NCBI GenBank assembly: GCA_030248215.1
Contig: JASANG010001887.1
Span: 96,814 to 160,813, forward strand
Length of the DNA stretch: 64,000 nucleotides
DNA from: Enoplolaimus lenunculus
Lineage: Eukaryota > Nematoda > Enoplea > Enoplida > Thoracostomopsidae
Direction: 5' to 3'
Shown here: piece after piece, positions 44,419-57,682 of the stretch
How positions within the stretch are numbered: the stretch's first letter is position 1
Layout of the letters: each line of letters starts with the position of its first letter
Position numbers and translations under genes: made by a program
Notes under the pieces: generated by a model
Seen by the model: the letters and a program-made list of their open reading frames with translations, nothing else
What the model was told of the DNA's origin: nothing
Database searches by the model: none

Positions 44419-45326
44419 AATAGTATTAAGATTATTCTTCTCAAGATATCTGAAGTACATAAGTAAACAAATATGCGCAACTGCAAAAATGTTCATACAG
44501 CGGTAGTAAGCTGAACAAAGCTAGTAACAAAGTTAGCGTTTGTTACATGCCATTCTCACACGCCTGAGCCTAAACCTACGCCAAAGCCTGTTAAAGTTAT
44601 GCGAAAATTTGAAAATTTTAAAAATTGTCTCTGGATAATTTACAAGTCGCCGTCAAAATCGACACTGTTCCATTCAATTTTAAAGCCAAATAAGAACTTG
44701 CTTAAGGCTGCTGTCACTGTGTATTGGCGTATTTGTGATTCATTTAGTTCAACAACGATCTGTTGTTAGCACTTGAAATACCCTATAATTATATGTTTTA
44801 ACGAAATTAGATTATAATTTGACTGGCTTGAATTAAATAGAACAACAACAACAACGCAATGTTTTGTTTTAATGCGCTTATTCCGAACGTGGACATTCCA
44901 TTAAGGAATCGGTATCAGATAAAACACGCACTGACAGAACCAAGTAAGCTGGCTGGAGTATGTGCCCCCCAACCATGAACGCCGAGGAAATTGTTTTTGA
45001 TAATTACTATAGGGGGAATATGATTTAAAATGTTTAAATTAGTAAAAAATATTAGGTAAATATGCTTATTTGAATAAGTTAGCTTAAGCATACCCCACAG
45101 GGACATCTTGGATCGACCGCAGAGAACACGGATTTCTACGGTTCGATTTCTAAGACGGCTTTGTGGGTTTTCTTACAAGCGAGGACATTTTGCTACAAAT
45201 CTAAATCATTGCTTAGTAGAAATAGATTAACTTCATTACTTTAGTTCAAATATGTATTGTAACTGAATGTGGTGAAAGGTTGAAAACTTAGCGCATGCGT
45301 TTCAGCTACGATAAACCAGTAATCTT

Positions 45327-45546
45327 GGCCCGTATTGTCAAATGCGTATAGCACCTATCATCAGTTTGCGATAGGTAATAGAAATGTCGAACAAATGCAA
45401 TTGCAGATCTGAAAATTGGTGTAAAAGTAGGGCATATCAAACGCGAACAATGTGCTGAATTTTGAAACTCTCCGGCGCGTGTTCCAAAGTTACAGGATCT
45501 ATCGCAAACTGATGATACGTGCTATACGCTTTTGAGAATACGGGCT
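45327..45546. mobile_element. MITE with GGCCCGTATTCTCAAATGCG ends (copy 2)
   Basis: 220 bp. GGCCCGTATTGTCAAATGCG and the complement of GAGCCCGTATTCTCAAAAGC. An inner inverted pair TATCATCAGTTTGCGATAGG / CTATCGCAAACTGATGATA extends the hairpin. Confidence 0.82.
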
Positions 45547-47024
45547 CTTAACGCAGGAAGTGAAAATATGACGCGAGTCATTTAACACTGAGTCACTTTA
45601 TCACAACGCCTAACTCGTTTAGTGAAACTTTGATTTTTACTATGTTTAGTCAAAAAATAAAGTTTTGCAAAACATTAGAAAAACCGCATATTTGGCAAAG
45701 GTCAGGAGACGATTTTTGTCTCGGTTTCGAATTTTTACTTAAAAATAAATCGAAATGTTTTTTGGCAAATTCAAAATGTAACATTTTGTTTGCCAATTCA
45801 GTTTTAAACTGTACCGAAAAAGTAGAAGCTGCGAAAATGTAGAATAATTATAGCATTCGAATTATCAACATAAATTAGCTCAAAATCTATTATTTTTTAA
45901 ATTAATACTGCAAACTTAAATTCAAATGAATTGAACAGTGCAAAATGGTTTTCGAACGCGTCATGGACTACTTCAAACGACTGCTCCTTGGTCAAGGGAG
46001 ACTGAGCACCGCCATGCCGAGTCTATCGCATTTCTGTGCATCGCAAACTTTGTTTGAATTCCAAACGCCAGCTTATTTTAAAAATCACGCCTGCTTTATA
46101 AACGCGTGGAAAATTTCCGATTGTATACAGATCGAAATCGTAAATTGAACTCTGATTTGACAACTTCTTAAGCTGCTTTTTAAAAATGCTTCTAAGACTT
46201 CATATATAACATTTTCACTCTGCTTGAATGATCGGACACAATTGTTTTCTTTCAGTTAAACCATTCGTTTACTGCATTGAGTTGAACTGAAACTTCAAAT
46301 GACAATTACATCGTCAGATGTTCAATTGATGTTTTTGTGGCAAAAGTTTACGCCAACTCTGGCGGGAGCAAATTTGAACTCTGGAAAGCAGTGACACCGA
46401 TTTATTTTCGTTAACGAATCAATTTTGTCAATATGGATTTTCTATATTCGACTCATGAAATGTTAAAAATTAGCACATTTTGAAATGTTGCAAAAAACGT
46501 TTCCAACGCAGGTTGAAATTCAGAAAACGGTTGAAATTCAAAAATACTTTCAGGATCACTTTGGAATCCACGAAACTAAAATTATTCTCAGACGCTTACA
46601 TTCGACTGATATTTTCCGATTTGAAGTAATTTTTGATTTTCAAATTTATAAATTTTTTTACTTAAAACAAACTTGAGTTTACGGACTCCAATGAACCACG
46701 CTGAATCCGCCCCTTAATAACGCTCTTTTTTGAGGAAATCTTTTATTCATGTATGCATAAAATAGGCTCATTGCCTTACTCCTTGTGGCATCAGTTATAG
46801 CCGACCCTCTCGATGATTTGGCATTGTCAAAGGTTCGTGTTAATAGTTACTTGAAAGTCTAAAGAGTTTTGTGGAGCTGACCCGCTTTTACGAAGTCGTA
46901 TTGGAAATTAAGGTTCCGCATCACTGAACAGTTTCTGCTCTTAAACCTATCTAAACCCTTCGGTGAACTCAAAAAGTTCGTTCAAACACCAATTAATTCC
47001 AACAGAACTATTTCAAGGGCGAAC

Positions 47025-47223
47025 AGCTAATGTATAGAATTGGACCACAACAATATTATGAGTACTTATATTCCTAAGTCTGAGCCTAAATCAAAGCGTA
47101 CGAATGAGATTATACCTAAGTCTAAGTCTGAGAATAATTCAACGCAAAAATCAGTCTAAAGCTTAAGTTTAGTGTATTGCAATCCTGCAGAAAAACGTTC
47201 CACCCGTGATATTTACATAGGCC
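47025..47223. mobile_element. TTAGGC-core MITE
   Basis: Flanks GGGCGAAC and GGACGAAC match at 7 of 8. Left AGCTAATGTATAGAATTGGA, right CCCGTGATATTTACATAGGC. Confidence 0.8.
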
Positions 47224-47876
47224 GGACGAACTAACAGAGTTAGTGCAAACCGTTTACTTCTTGATCTACAAACAAAAATTTCGGAAGTATATGTTAACTG
47301 TCGTATTTATCGAATTAGCCTAAAATATTAAATTAAATATAAAGACGACAATGTCACAAAAAACATATGTACTTTTGATTAATTTGAGATTTTTAGTTTT
47401 AGCTGAACGGAATCTAGAAGATTTCTTGGTACAGCGCTACTTATATTCTATTGCAATGCTTAAACTAATTCAACGCTAACAGTTTATTAATATCAGTGCG
47501 ACCACATGCTGCGATTGGAGACACCATGGAAACGCTGAAGCTTTAGCATAATTCAAACGCAACACGTGCCATTTAAGCTTCGACGAACTTTGATATTGAA
47601 AAATTTTTGCAAATTAAAAATTTAATTGTAAATTTCATTTATAAAAGTTTATTATTAATCTGCTTAAAATTGCGTTTATAATAATAATTTCAATATATAA
47701 ATTATCGGGCAAATTCTGACAAAATAAAGTTTTGAACTGAATACCCTGGATTGTAATAAAGGTAACGGATCAATGCTTACATCTTGTATTTAAAATAGCT
47801 GCTGATATATAAAGCTAAACTAACATAGTTAGAACGAGCAGGGCGGATTATGATGTTGCCGTGGTCTGAGTCTTTT

Positions 47877-48176
47877 AAGCCCTATTCACAGGTGAAAGTT
47901 TTTGTAGCGAAAATTCGCAGTTGCAACTTGCACGAAATACTTGCAGCTTCAAGTATTTTCAAAGGAACATTCCGATTGACCAATCAAACTGCAGGTGCGA
48001 GAAATTCAAGGGACTTGCAACTGCATTCACAGGTACGAATTAAATTCATTAGCATAAATTACAGTGAATAATTTTCAGCTGCAAGAACTGCAACGCTGCT
48101 TTATGACCAAACATGCACATGCATGATGGACGTGCAACTTTTTACTGCAAAAACTTGCACGTGCAAATAAGGCTTT
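47877..48176. mobile_element. AAGCCCTATTCACAGGTG-family MITE, fullest copy
   Basis: 300 bp. AAGCCCTATTCACAGGTG on the left; AAAGCCTTATTTGCACGTGC is the complement of the right end. Internal GCAAGTT/AACTTGC hairpins and GACCAATCAAACTGCAGG are shared with 12773 and 40160. Confidence 0.7.
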
Positions 48177-48969
48177 AGAGAACCGACATAAAACATGAGC
48201 AGCTTGTTGAAAAGTTTCCAAATGAAAAATGTTGCTATAAAATTGCAAAATATCCTTGTAAGAAACGCAGAATGCAATTTAGTTCGAATATTAAAATGCG
48301 GGATATACACAACGACATTAGCAGATATTTAAGCATAAATTGCTCACTGCTAACTGTCGCATGTGATACGACCAATGCGTAGTTTTACTTAAGCTCATAA
48401 GCATAATTTGCGGCTAGAATTTTGACGAATAAACTGGTAATTATTAACAAGTTCTATAGCATGCAAACTGCAATTTAGGTATGATCGCTGAAATGAAGTT
48501 AATTTGAACAATAATCAACAAAGAACTATCGTTAAAAATCGACAAAAAATAACATTTCTACTTAGCGAAAAAATTCGCAATAAAGACAGCACCTTAGCCA
48601 ATTCAGGCTTGTTATTCAAATTGTCTCTAGAACTTATTGCATAGGTACATCATCTTCATTATTTTAACCCTTGAGGTAATTGTTGAAAACAGTTTTTAGC
48701 GTCGATCTTAACAGAATATATAGTCCATATAAGACAAAAAACACACACATATATAACGATTGTAACTGCAATATTAATAGGTTCACCGAGATATATATAT
48801 TTTAACCAAATTTAACCATATTAAACAATAACTACTATGAAAGTGTTGACAGGGGCATCAGCAGGGAGCCGGGTAACGAGTAACGACGAGTAATACTACG
48901 TTGTTCCGTTTCAAGCTCTCCAAAGCAAAACTGAGATTTGTGTGTAAAATTGTGAACATTTAGCAGTCA

Positions 48970-49325
48970 TATGTTAATAGCCAATCAAAATTGCTCTGTA
49001 CATTATGTGAGACTGATGGAACATTTTGATTGGCCACAGCATAGTTTGCGATAATATCAAAAGCGATGGAATTTAAGAATTTAATTGGTTATGTTCAAAA
49101 GCAACCAATCAAATTTATATATCGAAACATTCAACATAGTAATTGTTAACAGCCAATCACTTTAGTGATTGCTGTACAATAACCAATGAAATGCTCGGAC
49201 GGTAAAATGTGTTTTTATTTCGACCAATGAGCAGCGACGTCCTTGGCTAAAATAGTGAACTAAAAGTGTATAATTGACTAACAGGACTATATTGTAGTAA
49301 TCGAGATTATCCAATGAGCTGGGAC
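48970..49325. promoter_or_regulatory. Cluster of CCAATC/ATTGG boxes
   Basis: At least eight CCAAT or ATTGG pentamers in about 350 bases on both strands (for example AGCCAATCAAAA, TTGATTGGCC, AGCAACCAATCAAA, CAGCCAATCAC, ATAACCAATGA and CGACCAATGAG). About 5.6 kb upstream of Zic. NF-Y-type sites or an unknown repeat; function is inference. Confidence 0.35.
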
Positions 49326-49561
49326 GAGATTTAAAGTTTTGGTTCTAGTGGATTTTAACAATAGCGTTTTATACAAATTTGAAATTTAAGATAATAAAAA
49401 GACTTCAAGGCAAACACACAGAAAAGAGTAATTTTTGCGATGTATTGTCTTAAATCGTGGGAACATATTGCATTAACCGTTTTAGAATTTTTACAAAAAA
49501 TACGCCAAAAGCAATCAAAGGCAATGGCAAAAAAACTTCTAAATACAATGCATAGCGGAAG

Positions 49562-49940
49562 TACTGCAGCGACCCGAATAAGAGAGGGGACTGATATTTA
49601 TTTAGACTTTCCACAGCGCATCCTACTATCCGGTATTGCAACTATCCGTTGAATTAAACGTTTATTTGCATTGTATCAAAAACTTGAACGATAATGCAAA
49701 GTTATACTTTGGAATATACTTTTAAAACTGAACTAAGTTTTATAATTTTGAACTCAACTTTAATTGGTTCGGGAGACATTTATGCACTACAATTTCAGGA
49801 TATTTCACATTTATGAACTCTAATTAGGGTTTAAGGACTGTATTCGCTTACGGATTTTTATTAGCGATACGGACTCCTATTAATTGAGACTCAAAATGGG
49901 AACCCCCTTAATACCCCCTCTTAATCGGGTCACTGCAGTA
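49562..49940. mobile_element. CTGTAGTGACCCGAATAAGAG element, copy 3
   Basis: Left TACTGCAGCGACCCGAATAA, right TTAATCGGGTCACTGCAGTA. About 379 bp, longer in the middle than copy 2. Confidence 0.75.
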
Positions 49941-50023
49941 TGCGCCTATAAAACAACGATGTGACCCCACTACGTACCTATACGTTAACTGGTTTGTCTA
50001 ATGATGGCTTCGTGTAGAATATA

Positions 50024-50163
50024 CACTGCAGTCAAATCTTCTCTCCGAAACAGGCTTTTGCGGACTACCTACACAAACTGAGTAAAAATTCGACTCCGCC
50101 AGAGTCAAATTCGACTCACTTGACTCTGGCGGAATCGAATTTGACTTATCATTTTTTGCAGTG
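50024..50163. mobile_element. TA-flanked CACTGCAAAAAAT palindromic MITE (copy 2)
   Basis: 140 bp. CACTGCAGTCAAATC on the left, ATCATTTTTTGCAGTG on the right, TA on both sides. The hairpin core is GACTC(T/C)GGCGGAGTC-like. Confidence 0.75.
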
Positions 50164-50802
50164 TACTGATAATTGCAGAAATGCTACAGTACGAGTCAGT
50201 GTTGATGTGAGCGCAATTGGAGCCATTTATAGGCTCAAATGAACCAAACTTTTGGGCTTCTAGTGTCCGGCAAGGCATATGCGTCCATCTGCATTGAGAT
50301 GTTTCAGGTGCTCGTCTCACCAGTAAATCATTAACGAAATCAGTACAAAAGTCAGGTTAAATGAGTTATGAGCCAAAATAAATTTTCCATTTAGACATCG
50401 TACTTGTAAGGGGTTACTGTAGGTACGTCACAGATTTCGATAATAAAACTCAAACTAAAATACTTAGAATGTTTTGAAAGTATGCAACGTAACCTAATTG
50501 TCAAAATTGGGATTCAGCGGGACGTTTGGGGCGAGTTGCCAGGGTGAGCTCGGGTTCTACAAACCCAATCAATGAACCGAGACACACTGAACAATGTCCA
50601 GCTTGTCGAAGGTTTGGCTCGCAAGGTTTTATAAATACCTTATCGATCTCATCTCGGTGGTGTAGCAAAGCACTCATTTCAACGCAAATTGACAATTTCC
50701 TTGAGACACATCATTTGCGCCCCCTTTGCTCGCAAATTATTAAAACTGAGAAATAAACATGGGAATAAACCTATATTGCTTGTGGTTTTGGGGGTTTGCA
50801 TG

Positions 50803-50966
50803 CACTGCAAAAACTGGTGAGTCAAGTTGACTCTTCTCAAGAGGCTTTTCCGGGACTGCACAAACTGAGTCAAATGAGACTTCGCCAGTCAAATCAAAAC
50901 TTAGTTTGTGCTGTCCCGAAAAACCTATTTTGGCGACAGTCAATTTGACTCACCATTTTTTGCAGT
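50803..50966. mobile_element. CACTGCAAAAAAT palindromic MITE (copy 3)
   Basis: CACTGCAAAAACTGGTGAGT on the left, ACTCACCATTTTTTGCAGT on the right. The TA duplication is lost. Confidence 0.75.
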
Positions 50967-51312
50967 CTGGTGTGTAGACTGAGTCATTTCGTTTCCAATT
51001 TTCTCGTCTTAATCCGTTCCGGATGACCAACGTCCACTTCTGAAATATAAACCAAGTCGGATATTTATTAGCCTATACGTCTACACTACGCGCAGTATTC
51101 TTAACCACTCCGTCATATAACAATACTTATTTTGTTAATTCAATTGAATTTGTCTTAAAATATACTAAAATTAAAAGTGTCGATATTGGTATCCTACCCA
51201 AAATACAGACACTGATACGCTGATTTTTCCAATACCTATAATCGGTATATGGGTTAAATTACTATTTAATAGACATTTGAAATTAAACTTTGAACATTTC
51301 ATTGCAATTATT

Positions 51313-51543
51313 TCAATCCAAAGACAAAAACGACAAATTGTTGATTGAATACTGATCTGGCAGATATGGGTGACAAAACACCGATTTTATGGCGTCCCGG
51401 TGGAAATCAAAACAAAGTCTTGTCTTCACCAGTTTAATGGAACACATATAACAGCGAGTCGATCCTTCGGTTGAATCTGTTGATTTCGAACCTATTTTTG
51501 ATTGGTTGAATTGTTTAACGGCATTTTTGACGTCATATTCCGT
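51313..51543 (-). other. Unassigned 77-codon open frame
   Basis: From an ATG on the minus strand the frame reads MTEYDVKNAVKQFNQSKIGS, then a C-x2-C (CYMC), FHRDAIKSVFCHPYLP and a stop. Composition is protein-like, but no splice partner, promoter or family is evident. Could be a relic or chance. Confidence 0.2.
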
Positions 51544-51756
51544 CATTTTTATTGCATAGGTTTGATATAAGTAGGTTTGTCTCTTTTTAACTATTTTTAT
51601 TGGTTGCAATATTCTACGCTATTTTATGTCATGTTCTTCTTACAAGCAAACAATATAAACCAATAAGGAATTGAACTGAACTGAATACTCGAACCCTTAA
51701 CTTTGTTAGTTTCTCGGTTTCTCGATTTACTCAAAAATCAATCACAAAAGGACCAA

Positions 51757-51932
51757 TGACACTTTTAGGGTCGTAATAGTAGATTAAGCATATTTCTAAA
51801 TCCTAGCCTAAGCGTTGCAAAATCGTATGTCTAAGTCTTTGTCTAAGCCTAAGCAAAAAATTGCGGTCTTGACTGTAAGCCTACTCTTTTACAGACCCAC
51901 GACAAACCGGGACGACCCTAAAAGTAAAATGG
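51757..51932. mobile_element. TTTTAGGGTCGTAAT-ended TTAGGC-core MITE, copy 2
   Basis: ACTTTTAGGGTCGTAATAG on the left and GGGACGACCCTAAAAGTAA on the right are inverted. The core is GTCTAAGCCTAAGC. Confidence 0.7.
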
Positions 51933-52600
51933 GCCAAAAAAGGTTGCATAAAACTTCTTATAAATCGCAGATCCAAACGCGTACATTTACTGTGTTGAAA
52001 ATCACTTTATCACGAAACACATTTAATGTTCATTATACTTAATGCTACTTTGCATAAATACGCAATTTCCACTACAGTTTCAACTATGCAATTATTTTAG
52101 ACTTAAAGTCAAAGACGCGTTGAACTGAAAACTCTCTTGTCTCGATAAATTGTTTAGAATTGACTTGAATAATATAATAAATCTAATCGGCTTTTAAGTA
52201 GAAATGTATCTATTCAGGGTCAAATATATACATATAACTATTAACGAAAATTGTGACGATTACACAACACTTAATATTATCCTTTAATTTTGCATATAAT
52301 GAAAGTAATTAGAATGTCAAGTTATATGAATTTGTTGAACCACAGTATTTGTATCTATGGTTCAGATTTTAAAACCGTTGTTAAAGGCGTTAGCGACCGG
52401 CAATATTTTATGTGTTGTGCCTTGGCACACTTTTCTGGCAGATTTAAGCTTAAGCTTAAGCTTAGGGTTCGTGTTTATCAATTCCCAAGCCTTAATTTTG
52501 AACGAGACAAAATGTGTACAAGAGCCTTTGGTTGGTAAATTAATGCTGTACCATAGAGGGCGCGGAATTCACTATGCGAAAATTACGTTTTACAAATTTT

Positions 52601-52796
52601 GGCTCATGTAAAGATCAGGGGCGGAACGGTTTTAGGTGGGATTGCAATAGAATAAGCTTAAGCTTTAGACTAATTTTTTGCTTGGCTTAAACATAAGCTT
52701 AGGCTTAGGCTTAGGAATACGCTTATTCTTACGCTTAGGCTTAGGCTTTAGGAATATGCTTATAATACTGTTCCGCCCCTGATGTTTATAATGGCC
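52601..52796. mobile_element. TTAGGC-core MITE, best-preserved copy
   Basis: 196 bp. GGCTCATGTAAAGATCAGGG on the left; GTTCCGCCCCTGATGTTTAT then AATGGCC on the right. Perfect 8-bp duplication CAAATTTT (52593-52600 and 52797-52804). The core has three TTAGGC runs. Confidence 0.9.
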
Positions 52797-54479
52797 CAAA
52801 TTTTTAACCAAACTTTTATAAAAGTAGTGGAAAGTGTCAAAATTCAGCAGCCGGCTTAATAATTCACTCTGGCATCAGAATATTACGGCTGTGTTCCTAC
52901 AACTCCAAAAGGTTTAAAATTAGTAACAAACGCGTAATAAAAATACGCATGTAGTTTGACCAGAAGTTGGGAAAAATTTTACCTTCTCGAACAATATTTG
53001 GGGCGGTGCCCTTCATTCCGAGAATTGTGGGGCACGTGCCACCCATTTCCGGCGCCTATGGTTGCGGCATGGAATTCAATTTCATTGCCGAGAGAGACGC
53101 CGTTTTTGCATTAATCTGATACAATGATTGTTAGCTTTAAAACTTATATTGAAACGTCTGATGTTACTTTGATGGCCGTAACTGTACATCAAGCATATTT
53201 CTAAACCTAAACCTAAGTTTTGAAACAGTAAAAAGTGGAAATGATTTCCATTTCACTTGTTGGCGTATATGTACCTGATCCTGTGACGGTTCGTGCCTTT
53301 GTGTTTAAAAATTAATTGAAACGAACCGTTCTTAAGTTGTTTATGGTTGTTAGGATTGAAGTCGAAAAGTGTATACTGATTTAATGTAGCTGTTAAGATG
53401 TTAGTAATCCTGACTTTCAACAAGCATCATATATTAAAATTGGAATCGGCATCACCATAACGCAAAACGCCAATTTTCCATTCTTCAGCGACTATTTGTT
53501 AGATTTTTAGGCTTTTTTCTGATAGTTTTACCGTAAGTCACTTAATAGTGTTTTTGTTTTTTTCAGTGATTTATTTTTATAAAACGTTATCATTATTGTT
53601 TTCCGACAACTCTTGAAGAAAAGTTTAGAACGATAATTTTGTCATCGTAGGTGAAGGTCGAATAACGGTCAAAGCATCGCGATGTTACACAAGAATCCAG
53701 TTAAAAATGACACAAAACTTATCGCGTATAATAGCGTCGTCCAAAGTGTAAGATCTTTGTGGATTGTTTGTTATCAAATTAGCAATCGAAACATTGTTTC
53801 GTACACGAAGCATTGATCCAGCAGAGAGCAGAGGCGGATCCAAAAACATTTCTGACGGCGTAGCACAAAATGCGTAGCGGCAAAACAAGCCAAACGCAAA
53901 TTTAATGATACAAAATGTAAAAAAATATGTATATAGTTGATAATTTTCCATTTTTATTAAAAATATTATGGCGGCAGGTTCGCTTTTCGCCAATCCTCAA
54001 TTATGGATCAAATGTGTTCAAACTCGTTGCTGATTCGGTCCATGTTGTGTGGAACTGCGTGGTCATTAAGGCCATGGAATAGGTGGATGTAGTAGACTTA
54101 GGCTTAGGTTTAGGTTTATGTTTCGACAACACTATGATTTGCATGTGCTGCTTATTTTAACCCTAACTTTCAGTAGTTCAATAACAACATGGAATAATTG
54201 CAGTAATCATCACAGGCTTATGCTTAGAATCAGGCTTACGTTAGGGCTTAGGATTTGGTTTAGGCTTATGCTTAGCAGGCAGACCCTTATGTTTAAATGG
54301 TCGCTTGTTCCAATTCTAAGTTTGATAGTTCAATAAGAAAAGGAATATAAATTGCAAATTGCAGTTATCATAACTGTGTTCGTACACCGGTTAATGTCAC
54401 TATTTCTCAATAAATATTGATGTTGGTTCGTTAATTGCAAACCAAGTTTATAAGTTTATCAAAAGCTGAAAATACATTA

Positions 54480-54780
54480 CTTTTCCAATGTCAGTCTAGG
54501 TAAGAACCGGGACATCAGACCTTTCTACTAAGCAGCTGGAGAACCGGGCTTCCAGAGCGGGGATTGAACTCTCAGCCTACGGATCTTTAAGCAAATACTC
54601 TACCACTACACCACGCAGCCCGCATCTCCAATTGCATTTTTCGTCGACTATGTGTCGACCGTATGCTGCCAGCTTGCATACATACAGTGCACTGCACTAC
54701 ATTGCATTGTGCACATAACGGACAAGCATGTCTCACATGCTTACATCCAACATCATATATTGACAAGCACAACACCACCT
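54480..54780 (-). repeat. tRNA-derived SINE-like repeat, copy 2
   Basis: On the minus strand: GCGGGCTGCGTGGTGTAGTGG (A box) and GAGAGTTCAATCCCCGC (B box). It is preceded by the same TAGTCGACGAAAAATGCA leader and followed by the CTAGACTGACATTGG tail as copy 1. Confidence 0.78.
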
Positions 54781-54784
54781 TTAA

Positions 54785-54980
54785 CCCCTTCTCACATTGA
54801 GTTGCCTGTAGGCAACTAAACGCAGTGTATATACGTTAAATAGTATATATCGCACCGTGTTTAACAATAGCCACCCGTATACATAGTACTAAATCACCAC
54901 AAGACGTGAGAGCCCCCTCGGGCTCGAGCGTCAAGCTCCTAAAGCTGAGTGGTGATGGTATACGCCTCCCACTCCAGTAA
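54785..54980. mobile_element. piggyBac-like MITE with tRNA-like segment, copy 4 (truncated)
   Basis: TTAA then CCCCTTCTCACATTGAG. Colinear with copy 1 up to the anticodon-like loop (CTCCCACTCCAG), then cut off; the B box and right end are missing. It abuts the SINE-like repeat. Confidence 0.75.
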
Positions 54981-56720
54981 ATATATTCTTTGTCTTTGAC
55001 CAATAATGACATAATGGAACCGCGATACTGTTACGACCTTGCAATAACTGTAATTTCAATATGATTATAAAATTTGTTTCAAAATACCAATCAACACTTC
55101 AAGAGACAGCGGCGGCGACCGGTGCGTTTATTCAGCTAAGCCGTCTAAAGTCTAAATATAATAATCGATGAGTGAAGTTTAATTTTATTGAAAATTTTGT
55201 TCAAATCATTTCGTAATTTTACAACGAAAACAATTATTTTTGTACAACTTTTAGTCTCTGTTTAATAAATTTTAATATTCAACACAAAATAAAGTTGTGG
55301 CACCCACGACACACACACGCACCCGTCGCCGCTGTTCTTACAACTTAAAAATGTTTACGCGATGCGTTGTATAATTGCAACGATTAGTTCGTGCCCTTAG
55401 AGCGAATTTTAGAATGCAAACAATTTAATATTTAAAATCAAATACTTTGGGACCATAGGCTCTATTACGGAACTTTTTCTTAAAATCAAAATAGTTGAAA
55501 AACGATCAAATCAACGCCCATCGCTCAACTAAAAATAGAAAAGCTGTGTTGATACTTTAAGTAATTGAGTTTACATGATACTAAATATCCGAGTAAATTT
55601 AGTCATATTTTTCACCTTTTTTCAGATCCGGAAAACGCACGGTATACTAACTCTACGTAATGTCGTTGGCTATTCCTTGCAATTTGTTTTATGGTGATCT
55701 ATCCGTTACGGAGCTGGTAGCGAAATTATATTCCTTGAAAAATTTTTTGGAACAACGAATTGCTTAGTCTTAGGCTAAGGAATACGCTTTTGCAAAACTT
55801 AGGCTTAGGCTTCGGCTTAGGAATATTCCTTTTTAAAGCTGAGAAACTGTGGCTTCATTTGAGAATGTTACTTCACGAGCTGGCCTTCATATCAGCGATC
55901 ATACCAATATGAATTGTTCAAATATACTTCGGGTCAACTCTCGAAACAGACCGCGTATGTTTCATGGTATTTCATGACAGTTCTTGTCAAACCCTGTGTG
56001 TCTCCTGTAGTCACAATTTTGCCAGTCTACGAGGTCAACGTGGTAGTGACACATGCGTGGTCATACCCGTTCGACTCCGCCAAGAAATTTCATTTTGGAG
56101 CCGTTGCAACACCAGAACCTTTTTATCACACTAAATCACCAAATATTTGGCATAACTTAGGCTTAAGAGTTAGGTTTTCGCTTAGGTTCCAAGCTAAGAC
56201 TAAAGTTAAGACTTGGGTTTAAAGTATGTACAACAGCCATTCTACTAAAGGACTACATAAAGTTGCCGTGTTAGGCCGTAGCATTCTGTATGGAAATAGC
56301 CGCGTTCGAGAAAAAGTATTTCCACATTTAACTTGACACAAGTCAGTAATCACTGTTTGCGTGTTAGTTTTGAACAATACGGTTCAAAGGTATTAGATTT
56401 ATATTCTTAACCAGGATAATTTTAATATTATATCCGAGTTGCCAACCTAAAATGCTAGAACATATTCTACTAAATTTTGTTCACAGTTTGAGGTACAAAT
56501 TTTAGAGCACAAATCGAATTTTTGCATTATACGCCTTGACTAAAGGTACAAACTTCGCTGACAAATATTGCCGGAACCTGCAACAAAATTTCATTTCAAG
56601 CCGGAGGTTGATTTCCAGCTGGAACCGGAAACAGACCGCTGCCGTACGGCAGTATCATTGTGTATGAGATATGCCAGCACCACCCAAATGTAAGTACACA
56701 GCTGTATATTGAGACTGTTT

Positions 56721-57682
56721 ATGGGTCATCCACGTAATACTGTCTACGCTACTGTAAAAAATTGTCCACACCCCTGGTTTCAAGGGCTGGACAAAACGAC
56801 ATTGTTCTTACAATGTTAAGACTTTACACAAGGTGTACATAGCTAGTTCGTTTTGGCAGTAGTCCCTTCGAAGGGACTAAGGACAAATAAGACACTGTCT
56901 GGACACAGTGTCTGACATCGGGACGTCCGAAAAAGAGCTTGTTGACAGTCCACAGCCCGTAACTAGGGCTTGTTTTAAAAACGTTGCAGTGTTCTAAAAA
57001 TTTTACTTTCTTAAAAATTAACTGCAACCAGTAATTTTTAAAAGAGGGGGCAGGAAGGTTTTTGCCGGTAAAAGATAACTTGTAAGAGAACGACCCGCCC
57101 CATTCAAGCAGAGCAGGTTAGAATATAATAACTCTGGTATACCAGAAAGTTAAACCCCGGTGTCCCTGTCGAAAACAAATTTTGTCGTGACCGGTGAGGG
57201 GGGGGCGGCGGCTGGGGTGTAAGTATATAGCTCCGGAACCCTACACTGTTGTCCCCCAGGGAGGACGGGCGAGTGGGAACCCTTTAACTTCGCACACCAA
57301 GCCCAACGGTAGTTGCACCCTTCTTTCGCCCGTGGTTGCGGCATACTCAATATTAAGCTCTACAATAGTCCCTTCAGACAGACTCTGTAAAACAGAGTCC
57401 CTTGAAACAGACTCTTTAGATGACTAAACAGAGTCTGTTCTGACAGACTCGGGACAAAACAGTTGTCCTTCATATGACGCATCGACAGTGTAGTATGGGT
57501 ATGGACGGCAATGTGACAAAGTATAGGCTGTTTGGAGAGTATGCGAGTTGTCCGGAAGGTCTATACAGGATATGGGTGACATTTGGACATGTCATTTAGT
57601 AACACTACAACTACAAAGTGAGGGGCTCGTAAGTGGGGACAATTTTTTACAGTAGCGTAGACAGTATAACGTGGATGACCCA
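56721..57682. mobile_element. 960-bp element with ~50-bp inverted ends GGGTCATCCACGT
   Basis: The ends are near-identical inverted repeats: GGGTCATCCACGTAATACTG continuing through TCTACGCTACTGTAAAAAAT, and the mirrored copy at 57636-57682. The inside is GC-richer, with repeated CAGAGTC / GACTCTG motifs (57360-57460) and no long frame. Family unassigned; the target site is not clear. Confidence 0.85.
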
